From CAYWGR01 sp964458015 (GTDB taxonomy: Bacteria; Planctomycetota; Planctomycetia; Pirellulales; Thermoguttaceae), in assembly GCA_964458015.1 (NCBI GenBank), contig CAYWGR010000011.1, positions 1 through 54,583 of the forward strand: DNA of 54,583 nt, in the 5' to 3' direction. Made by a program: the position numbers and the translations under genes. The notes below the pieces were generated by a model. That model worked only from the letters and a program-made list of their open reading frames with translations, had not been told where the DNA came from and ran no database searches. Positions 43,857 to 51,154 of this stretch are shown piece by piece; positions within the stretch are counted from its first letter, which is position 1, and every line of letters starts with the position of its first letter.

Positions 43857-44726
43857 ATGGTGCTTCGTTACCTCGTACAAACATGGCTTCAGAACGCCGC
43901 GAAGAATAAGCTTCGTGATACGGTTCTTGATGCGGCACGTAAGCAACTTAACGAAACCCCGGAATTAAAGCACGCCGCCGCCCCGCAGCCGTGCCATCTT
44001 GGATTGGTGTTTGCGTTGGGAATTGAATCGGGCTGTACCGAAGACCTGCTGGAAGGCATGGTAACGATCGGCGGCGAGGGATTCGTCGCCCGAGAAGGCG
44101 GTCTCCAAGGGCGCAGGACGGTTCTGATTCGTTCCGGCCCCGGGCAGCCGAATGCCGCCCATGCCGCGCAGGTGTTGATCGACGGTCATAAGCCACGCCT
44201 CGTTATTTCGGCTGGATTTGCCGGAGCATTATGCCCTCAACTGAAGCGTAACGACATTCTCATTGCCGATCGTTTGCTCGACGCCAATGGGAATCAAGTG
44301 CCTGTTGAATTGCCCACCGCTCTTGCCTCTTTATTTACGCAATCAGGCATACACCGGGGGCCGTTGTTGACTAACGACCGCGTTGTTCGGACACCCGGCG
44401 AAAGGCGGCAATTGTTTGAACGTTGGGGGGCATCGGCCGTGGAAATGGAAACTTGGGCCATAGCCCAGGTTTGCCGGCAGCATCAAACGCCATTTATCTC
44501 GGTGCGGGTTATTAACGACACTTCCGACGAGACGTTGCCTGACGATATCGAACATCTCTTGTCGCAAAAAAGCGGCGCGGCTCAGTTGGGTGCTGCATTA
44601 GGCTCGATCTGGCGCAGGCCGGCCAGCGCGAAAGACATGTACCAAGTGCGCGAAAATGCGTTGGTTGCTTATCTACGATTGGCGAAATTCTTGGCCGCAC
44701 TCCCGCTTGATACCCCCCCGTATTGA
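43857..44726 (+). CDS. Nucleoside phosphorylase superfamily protein
   Basis: A 289-residue protein of the PNP/UDP/MTA-SAH nucleosidase superfamily. After a ~40-residue leader, GLVFALGIESGCTEDLL begins the core. Next are RSGPGQPNAAHAAQVLID (phosphate site), SAGFAGALCPQLKRNDI, and the ribose/base signature SAVEMETWAIAQVC ending in RVINDTSDETLP, which supplies the catalytic Asp region. It splits a nucleoside or related glycoside. Neighbour to the PurF-like gene, it suggests purine or nucleoside salvage, though this subgroup is often of unknown specificity. Confidence 0.82.
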   Translation: MVLRYLVQTWLQNAAKNKLRDTVLDAARKQLNETPELKHAAAPQPCHLGLVFALGIESGCTEDLLEGMVTIGGEGFVAREGGLQGRRTVLIRSGPGQPNAAHAAQVLIDGHKPRLVISAGFAGALCPQLKRNDILIADRLLDANGNQVPVELPTALASLFTQSGIHRGPLLTNDRVVRTPGERRQLFERWGASAVEMETWAIAQVCRQHQTPFISVRVINDTSDETLPDDIEHLLSQKSGAAQLGAALGSIWRRPASAKDMYQVRENALVAYLRLAKFLAALPLDTPPY

Positions 44727-44733
44727 GTAAATA

Positions 44734-45105
44734 CTAAAGCCTAGATGCTAAACCGATCGCGCCCTGCGGCATACTTAATAACACCACGGATGTACACACA
44801 TTAGTGGATGTTCTTGTACCATTATAAACATAACCCTCTAGGGCCGCATTTCCACCTACATATACCACTGCGGGGTTATATTTAAGCCCGATCCATGATG
44901 TAGGCTTATTGTGGTATATTTTACCTAAATAACCATAAATTCCTTTGCAATCAGGAGTAAGGAAGTCTGCAAAGTTGGTCGGCTTGACACCCCTTGGGCT
45001 GACCGGTATGCTTACTTGATTGTCGAGGCCACTAACTTGTGTTCTCGTAAGATTTTGCAGCGTCTCGGCCGTTTTTTGGGGTCGAGCGGGGTGGGGAGCG
45101 TGTTT
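44734..45105 (-). pseudogene. Start-less open frame, possible decayed gene remnant
   Basis: An uninterrupted minus-strand frame of ~123 codons in AT-rich DNA unlike its neighbours. The conceptual peptide has protein-like composition (for example GIYGYLGKIYHN, YNPAVVYVGGNAALEGYVYN) and ends at a TAG 8 bases past the phosphorylase stop. It has no ATG except one near the end, and is cut off by a stop at 45106-45108. I recognise no family. It overlaps the nusA promoter on the other strand. Chance is possible; a decayed insert is the alternative. Confidence 0.3.
44984..45012 (+). promoter_or_regulatory. Near-consensus sigma70 promoter for the nusA operon
   Basis: TTGACA at 44984-44989 is followed after exactly 17 bases by TATGCT at 45007-45012. 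The start of transcription would fall near 45019, leaving a leader of roughly 110 bases before nusA. A GC-rich partial hairpin (GGTCGGC...GCTGACC) overlaps the spacer. Confidence 0.75.
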
Positions 45106-45131
45106 TTATAAGCAATCGAAAGTGAGAGCGA

Positions 45132-46505
45132 ATGGATCCCAACGAACTCCTTCGTGTCGTGGATGCAATCCACCGCGACAAGAATATCGATAAGGAAATC
45201 GTCTTCGAGGGCATCGAAGCGGCGTTAATTTCTGCCGCCAAGAAGCACTATGGAGAGGACGAAGAGGTCGTTGTCCAGATCGACCGCTCGAATGGTTCGA
45301 TTCAGGGCAGCCACAACGGCGTGCCCATGGATCCGGCCGAAATGGCCGAACGGATCGGCGCTCAAACCGCCAAGCAGGTGATGATTCAAAAGATTCGCGA
45401 GGCGGAGCGCGACGCCTTGTGTGCGGAATACGACGATCTGAAAGGTCAGTTGGTCACCGGCGTCATTCAGCGTTATGAAGGCGGAGCAGCCACGGTATCG
45501 CTGGCCAATGTCGAAGCGATACTGCCCAAGGGCGAACAAATACCCGGCGAATCGCACCATGCCAACGAGCGCGTCCGCGCCACGGTTTACGAGGTGAAGA
45601 AGTCGGGGAGCCGCGTCAAAGTCATTTTAAGCCGGACCAAGCCGCAGTTGGTCCAGCGGTTGTTTGAACAAGAAATTCCCGAAATCGCGGAAGGTGTGAT
45701 CGAAATTCGCGCGATTTCGCGAGAGCCCGGTTATCGCACAAAAGTGGCCGTCAGCAGCACCGATCAGCGCGTCGATTGCGTCGGAGCCTGCGTCGGCGTT
45801 CGCGGTAACCGTATTAAAAATATCGTGGATGAGTTAGCCGGCGAACGGATCGACATCGTCCGCTATAGCGACGACATGCAAGTAATGATCCCCAATGCCC
45901 TGCAACCGGCCGAGGTCGAGGAAGTAATCCTCTGTCAGATGCTAGGGCGCGCGATCGTGCTTGTCCAAGAGGATCAGCTTTCGCTTGCCATCGGCCGGCG
46001 GGGCCAAAACGTCCGCTTGGCCAGCAAGCTCTGCGGTTGGGACATCGAAATCATGACCCGCGAGGAGTTGGACGAGCAGATCGAGCAAGCCGTCGGCGGC
46101 TTCTCCTCGCTCGACGGCGTCGAATCGGAATTGGCTGAACGTTTGGTCGGCGAAGGATTCCTTTCGTATGACGACCTTTCGGTGATCGAACCCGACGCGC
46201 TTATGGAGATGGGCGGTCTTACAGCCGAGCAGGTCGACGTGATTGTGCGTCAGGCCGAAATAAAAGCAGGCGAGGCCGAACGTGCCGCTGCCGATCAGCG
46301 GCGTCAGCAACGAGAACAAGAACGTCTGGAAGCAGCGGAAGTGGCGGAAGACGCCGCGGCCCAACCGGCGTATTATGCCGACGGTCAACCCGCGGAAGTC
46401 ATCGAACAGGCCGCTGCTCCAGCGACAACCGATACAAACAAACAAACGGCCGAGGACCAGGCCGTGGAAAGCCCCGCGGAGTCGTCGCATGACACCGCTT
46501 CGTAA
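45132..46505 (+). CDS. nusA: Transcription termination/antitermination factor NusA
   Basis: NusA binds RNA polymerase and RNA to control pausing, termination and antitermination. The 457 residues show the N-terminal polymerase-binding domain (MDPNELLRVVDAIHRDKNI), an S1 domain (~108-175, beginning GQLVTGVIQRYEGG), two KH domains including VGACVGVRGNRIKNI and LSLAIGRRGQNVRLASKL, then an HhH-like helical part and a Gln/Ala/Glu-rich tail. The gene opens the nusA-infB-rbfA block, a conserved bacterial arrangement, and lies behind a strong promoter. Its coding start has only a modest purine-rich site. Confidence 0.97.
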   Translation: MDPNELLRVVDAIHRDKNIDKEIVFEGIEAALISAAKKHYGEDEEVVVQIDRSNGSIQGSHNGVPMDPAEMAERIGAQTAKQVMIQKIREAERDALCAEYDDLKGQLVTGVIQRYEGGAATVSLANVEAILPKGEQIPGESHHANERVRATVYEVKKSGSRVKVILSRTKPQLVQRLFEQEIPEIAEGVIEIRAISREPGYRTKVAVSSTDQRVDCVGACVGVRGNRIKNIVDELAGERIDIVRYSDDMQVMIPNALQPAEVEEVILCQMLGRAIVLVQEDQLSLAIGRRGQNVRLASKLCGWDIEIMTREELDEQIEQAVGGFSSLDGVESELAERLVGEGFLSYDDLSVIEPDALMEMGGLTAEQVDVIVRQAEIKAGEAERAAADQRRQQREQERLEAAEVAEDAAAQPAYYADGQPAEVIEQAAAPATTDTNKQTAEDQAVESPAESSHDTAS

Positions 46506-46570
46506 GGGAGAATCCACGCTCGACCGCGATTACCTACAGCCCGACGCAATTTACCACAGGGAGCGGCCCT

Positions 46571-49483
46571 TTGCCCATCCGCATCTACGCGCTAGCAAAA
46601 CAACTGAAGCTCGACAGCAAGGTGTTGGTCGACATCTGCACCAAAGCAGGCGTCACGGGGAAAGGCTCCGCGCTGGCCAGCCTGACCGACGAGGAAATGG
46701 CCAAAGTAACGGCCTTTATGAACAGCGGCAAGGCTGGCCGTCTGGGTGGTCCAGCCCCCGGGCGACCATCTCCTTCAGGCCAGCCTGAAGCCTTGGCCGG
46801 CGGTGCAACGCCGGCATTCCGCCGTGAAGATTACATTGCGCCGGGCGGAGTATCGCATACGCGCATCCCCGTATTGCCGTCGCGGCCTGAAAAACCGCCC
46901 CTATTGAGAAAGAAGCCGGAAGAGCCGCCAGCGCCTCCCGCGGTCGTTGTTCCCGAACCGCCGGTCGTTAAGCCGGTCGAGGAAAAACCGGTCGAGGTCA
47001 AATTACCCGAGGTGATTCCGCCGCCCGTGGAGGCGAAGAAGCCCGAGGTAAAAGCGCCGGAGGAAAAGCCGTCGGAAGAAAAGAAGCCTCTGGATCGCAA
47101 GTTCGAATTCAAACTGCCCGAGGAAAAAAAGCCGCAGATCAAACGGCTTGAGACGAAAAGGCCCGAAACCAAGAGGCCGGAAGATCGGGTGCGCGAGAAA
47201 GAGCGTGGCCCGGCCGTTCGCTTGGCGCCGATGCCGACGTCGGGCAAGCAGCCTCTTCGCCGCAAGGCGTCGGAGCCGGCTCCGCAAAAGCCCGACCTCA
47301 GACTTCCCAAGGATGCCATTCGCGCCGGCAAGGCGGGCACCAAGCCGCTATCCGAGCATCTGCGCAAGCACGAGCAAAAGCGTATTGCCGCCGAACAGGC
47401 CGCCAAAGCCGGCCCGCGCGGCAAGGGCCCCGCGCCGGCTGCGCCGGATGGATTGCTCGAAGTGCCATTGCCGGCCGCCGGCCGCGAACGTTCGCGCCGC
47501 GCCAGCCGTTCGGTCATGTTGCCGGTTGAACGTGAGGAAGAAGGCGCGAGCGCCACGCTGGGCGGCCGCGAACAACGGCAGCTTAAACGCAAAAAAACGG
47601 CCACCGTGCATCGACGGAAACCAGAAGAAGGCGAGGAAGAGACTGCCGCTTCGCCGCTTCGGAAAAAAATCCGCATCAAGCGGACGGGCACCAATACGGC
47701 TGCCCCGCGCCGCGAAAACGTGACGCTCGAATTGCCCTGCACCGTCCGAAGTTTTTCCGAAGCCATCGGCGTTCCCGCTCGAACGATTCTCGGCAAGCTG
47801 CTTGAATTGGGCACGATGAGCAATATCGCAGCCACGCTCGATCCCGACATGGCCGAGCTTTTGGCCAGCGAACTCGGCGTATCGGTGAACTTCCAGCGGC
47901 CCGTCGATTTGGAGCAAAAAGTCATCGACTCGATTGAAGAAGCAGAGGATCCGTCGAAACTTCAGCCGCGTCCGCCGATCGTGACGTTCCTCGGGCACGT
48001 CGACCACGGGAAGACGTCGCTTTTGGATCGGATTATCGGCATTGACGTGGCGGCCCACGAAAAAGGCGGCATCACGCAACACATCCGCGCTTATCGGGTC
48101 ACGAAGGATGGCCGAGCCATCGCTTTCGTGGATACACCCGGTCACGAAGCGTTTACGGAAATGCGTGCTCGCGGCGCCAATGTGACCGACATCGCCGTTT
48201 TGGTTGTCGCGGCCGACGACGGCGTCATGCCGCAAACGGAAGAAGCGATCAGCCATGCCCGCGCGGCCGGCGTACCCATCGTCGTGGCGCTCAATAAGAT
48301 GGACTTGCCCGGCGCCAACGCCCAGCGCGCCTACGAACAATTGGCGGCCAACGAATTGCTGCCGAGCGAATGGGGCGGCGAAACCGAAGTGGTCAAATGC
48401 AGCGCCGCCACGGGCGAAGGCATCGATAAACTTCTCGAAACGCTGCTGACCGTCGCTGAGTTGCACGAATACAAAGCCAATCCCGACGGTCCCGCTCGCG
48501 GAACTTGCTTGGAAGCCTCGATGCACGAAGGCCGGGGCGTGGTCGGCAAAGTGCTGGTCCGCAATGGCACTCTGCACGTGGGCGATATCGTCGTTTGCGG
48601 CAGTGCCTATGGCCGCGTCAAGGCGATGTACGACACATTGGATCCGCAGACGAAGCATGAAACCGCGGGGCCGTCGATGCCGGTCAATCTCACGGGTTTG
48701 GATATCGCTCCCGGCGCCGGCGACCAATTCTATGTGCTCGACGACATTACGCGAGCCCGCGAACTGGCCGAGCACCGAGCAGCCGACGCACGGCAGCGAG
48801 AGCTTGGCGGCAGCCGTCCTCATGTTACCTTGGAAAACCTTTACGAGCGATTGGGCGAAGAAAGCCATATCCAAACGCTCAATATCATTCTTCGCGCCGA
48901 TGTGCGAGGTTCGATCGAAGCCATCCGCAAGGAGCTGTCGAAGCTTCAACATGCAGAGGTGCAGGTCAAGGTGCTTCAAGCTACGGTGGGCGGCATCACC
49001 GAGGCCGACGTACATTTGGCCCACGCTTCCGACGCCGTGATTATCGGCTTCTCGGTTGTTCCCGATGAAAAAGCCCGCAGCTTGGCCGAAAACTTGGGCG
49101 TGCAAATTCGTCGTTACGACATTATCTACCAAGTTACCGACGATCTTCGGGCGGCCTTGGAAGGCATGCTCAAACCGGAAAAGCAAGAGAAAGACCTTGG
49201 CCGTGCCTTGGTGCAACAAGCGTTTCATATCACGCGCGTCGGAACGGTGGCCGGTTGCCGCGTTATGGCCGGAACGATCCAGCGCGATGCCCGTATTCGC
49301 CTCATCCGCGAAAGCCGCGTGATCGGCGATTACGGCGTGGATTCGCTCAAGCGGGGCAAGGACGACGCCCGTGAAGTCCGTGAAGGCTTCGAATGCGGCA
49401 TTAAATTAGCCGGTTTCAACGACGTCAAGGAAGGCGACATTTTTGAAGCCTACAAGATCGAGGAAATTGCACGAACGTTCTAA
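46571..49483 (+). CDS. infB: Translation initiation factor IF-2
   Basis: IF-2 is the GTPase that brings initiator tRNA to the 30S subunit. Of 970 residues, the first ~50 form the IF2_N helical domain (IRIYALAKQLKLDSKVLVDI). A long Pro/Glu/Lys-rich linker follows (~90-380), then a second IF2_N-type segment. The GTPase domain has G1 GHVDHGKTSLLD, G2 GGITQHI, G3 DTPGHEAF, G4 NKMDLP and G5 SAATGEG, and domains II-IV complete it. The start is TTG at 46571 with AGGGAG upstream. This choice gives the MPIRIYALAKQL start expected for the family. It follows nusA by 65 bases. Confidence 0.98.
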   Translation: MPIRIYALAKQLKLDSKVLVDICTKAGVTGKGSALASLTDEEMAKVTAFMNSGKAGRLGGPAPGRPSPSGQPEALAGGATPAFRREDYIAPGGVSHTRIPVLPSRPEKPPLLRKKPEEPPAPPAVVVPEPPVVKPVEEKPVEVKLPEVIPPPVEAKKPEVKAPEEKPSEEKKPLDRKFEFKLPEEKKPQIKRLETKRPETKRPEDRVREKERGPAVRLAPMPTSGKQPLRRKASEPAPQKPDLRLPKDAIRAGKAGTKPLSEHLRKHEQKRIAAEQAAKAGPRGKGPAPAAPDGLLEVPLPAAGRERSRRASRSVMLPVEREEEGASATLGGREQRQLKRKKTATVHRRKPEEGEEETAASPLRKKIRIKRTGTNTAAPRRENVTLELPCTVRSFSEAIGVPARTILGKLLELGTMSNIAATLDPDMAELLASELGVSVNFQRPVDLEQKVIDSIEEAEDPSKLQPRPPIVTFLGHVDHGKTSLLDRIIGIDVAAHEKGGITQHIRAYRVTKDGRAIAFVDTPGHEAFTEMRARGANVTDIAVLVVAADDGVMPQTEEAISHARAAGVPIVVALNKMDLPGANAQRAYEQLAANELLPSEWGGETEVVKCSAATGEGIDKLLETLLTVAELHEYKANPDGPARGTCLEASMHEGRGVVGKVLVRNGTLHVGDIVVCGSAYGRVKAMYDTLDPQTKHETAGPSMPVNLTGLDIAPGAGDQFYVLDDITRARELAEHRAADARQRELGGSRPHVTLENLYERLGEESHIQTLNIILRADVRGSIEAIRKELSKLQHAEVQVKVLQATVGGITEADVHLAHASDAVIIGFSVVPDEKARSLAENLGVQIRRYDIIYQVTDDLRAALEGMLKPEKQEKDLGRALVQQAFHITRVGTVAGCRVMAGTIQRDARIRLIRESRVIGDYGVDSLKRGKDDAREVREGFECGIKLAGFNDVKEGDIFEAYKIEEIARTF

Positions 49484-49499
49484 ATAAACCGCAGAAAAT

Positions 49500-49562
49500 C
49501 GAAAGTGCCGCAAACCTGCAATTACGCAATTGCTTGTGGTCGTTGCCTCACCGGCACTTTCG
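49500..49562 (+). other. Perfect 11-bp stem-loop after infB
   Basis: CGAAAGTGCCG (49500-49510) pairs exactly with CGGCACTTTCG (49552-49562). A smaller GCAATT/AATTGC hairpin sits inside. No T-run follows, so it is more likely an mRNA processing or stability element than an intrinsic terminator. The rest of the 261-base gap up to rbfA shows no gene I trust. Confidence 0.55.
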
Positions 49563-49744
49563 CTATTATGTGGCCCTATTTAGCAGTTGTTAGGTTTCAG
49601 TTGGTATTGAGTCCACCATTGCCAAGGAACCGTTTTCCGGCCGGTCGAACGGCCGTGTTCGCGGCAGAACCAAGAATCGTTGGTCATGTCGGCGTCGATA
49701 AGATCGAAAAGAACCTGATGACTGTGAACTAATAACGGATAACT

Positions 49745-50140
49745 ATGTCCTCACGACGCGTTGAAAAAGCCGCCGAAGCCATTCGGGGAGTCGTCAGCAT
49801 GGCGATTCTGGCCGAGTTAAAAGATCCTCGCGTCCGGGACGTGACGGTGACCTATGTCGAGGTATCGGCCGACCTGCGACATGCCAAGGTGCATGTGTCG
49901 GTAATGGGCGACGAAACCCAACAGAATCTCAGCCTTCGCGGTCTTCAAAGCGCCGCGGGTTTTCTTCAATCCAAGATCGCCGAACGCATCGAAATCCGTT
50001 ATACTCCGAAATTAACTTTTATCCTGGATCAAGGCGTTAAGCGATCGATCGCCGTGGCCAAAATTTTGCAAGAAGTTCTCCCCCCAGCAAAGCCGGCGGA
50101 CGACGATTCCGAGGAAGCATCGCCCGACGACGAAAATTAG
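49745..50140 (+). CDS. rbfA: Ribosome-binding factor A
   Basis: A 131-residue KH-type protein that helps mature the 30S subunit. The family pattern is clear: SRRVEKAAEAIRGVVSMAIL, LKDPRVRDVTVTYVEVSADL, HAKVHVSVMG and the C-terminal YTPKLTFILDQGVKRSI. A short acidic tail follows. It occupies its usual place after infB. The next gene starts 12 bases after its stop. Confidence 0.96.
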   Translation: MSSRRVEKAAEAIRGVVSMAILAELKDPRVRDVTVTYVEVSADLRHAKVHVSVMGDETQQNLSLRGLQSAAGFLQSKIAERIEIRYTPKLTFILDQGVKRSIAVAKILQEVLPPAKPADDDSEEASPDDEN

Positions 50141-50152
50141 CGAGCCTGGATC

Positions 50153-51115
50153 ATGACCGCCCCTAGTCGCAGCACGCAATTCACCAAACTGCACAAGGTA
50201 CTGAAAAAGTACTACAAACCGCACGCTTGCAATGCAAGCCGCACGGTGATCGAGCATCTTTTGTTCGCCTGTTGTTTGGAAGACGCTCACCACGACGCCG
50301 CCGAAGAAGCGTTTGCAGCCTTGGTTCATACCTTCTTCGATTGGAACGAGGTTCGCGTCACGTCGATTTCGGAACTGTCGGAGGTCATGGCCTGCTTGCC
50401 GGATCCCCGCGCGGCCGCGAATCGCATCAAACGGGTATTACATGCCGTGTTCGAGGCCACCTTCAACTTCGACCTGGAAGATCGGCGGAAGAAGAATCTT
50501 GGCCCTACGGTTACATGGTTGGAAAAACTCGACGGCACGAGCCGCTTCACCGTGGCGTATGTGATTCAAGCAGCCTTGAGCGGACATGCCATTCCGATCG
50601 ACGGCGGCACACTGGCCGTGCTACGTGTCTTGGATATGGCCACCGATAAGGATGTTACTGCGGGCGTCGTGCCTGGTCTGGAGCGAGCTATTCCCAAATC
50701 CAAGGGCATCGAGTTCGGCTCTTTGCTCCACGAACTTGGAGCCGATTACTCGGCCAATCCCTATTCGCCCGCCTTGCGGGATATCTTGACGCAAATCGAA
50801 CCGGAATGCACAAGCCGGCTGCCGAAGCGCCGCGTCGAACGGGCCCAGCCCAAAGTCCACGAGACGGCGCACGCGGAAAAGCCAAGCAAGGAATCCAAAA
50901 CGGCCGCGCCGTCCGCCGGTGCAAAAGGCAAGACGGCCGAGCACGCTCCCAAAGGTTCCGCTAAGAAAAAAGCCGCGGATACCCCTGAGATTTCCAAGAA
51001 AAAATCAGCCGAGCCGTCCAAGAAAGCACACTCTGCTGAAAAACCTTCCTCTCACGGCGATTCCGCGAAGAAACGTTCCGCGACCGAAGGGCTCTCGAAA
51101 CGCAAGCCGCGGTAA
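50153..51115 (+). CDS. Endonuclease III-fold protein, catalytic Lys lost, with Lys-rich tail
   Basis: A 320-residue protein. Residues ~1-215 follow the HhH-GPD DNA glycosylase fold. Where EndoIII has LxGVGxKTA it reads LDGTSRFTVAYVIQAAL, so the catalytic Lys is replaced by Phe. The Asp-containing strand survives as IPIDGGTLAVLRVL. The four-Cys iron-sulfur loop is absent. Residues ~225-320 are a Lys/Ala/Ser/Pro-rich tail (KKKAADTPEISKKK) like a histone H1 tail, suited to bind nucleic acid. It is therefore likely a DNA- or RNA-binding protein and not a glycosylase. It follows rbfA by 12 bases in the nusA block. Confidence 0.72.
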   Translation: MTAPSRSTQFTKLHKVLKKYYKPHACNASRTVIEHLLFACCLEDAHHDAAEEAFAALVHTFFDWNEVRVTSISELSEVMACLPDPRAAANRIKRVLHAVFEATFNFDLEDRRKKNLGPTVTWLEKLDGTSRFTVAYVIQAALSGHAIPIDGGTLAVLRVLDMATDKDVTAGVVPGLERAIPKSKGIEFGSLLHELGADYSANPYSPALRDILTQIEPECTSRLPKRRVERAQPKVHETAHAEKPSKESKTAAPSAGAKGKTAEHAPKGSAKKKAADTPEISKKKSAEPSKKAHSAEKPSSHGDSAKKRSATEGLSKRKPR

Positions 51116-51154
51116 GTTTTTTGAACTGAAGGCCGGGGGGAATGGGGATTCGAG

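Noticed and set aside
49505..49732. 75-codon ORF between infB and rbfA
   Set aside because: It overlaps the perfect stem-loop, lacks a Shine-Dalgarno and resembles no family expected there.
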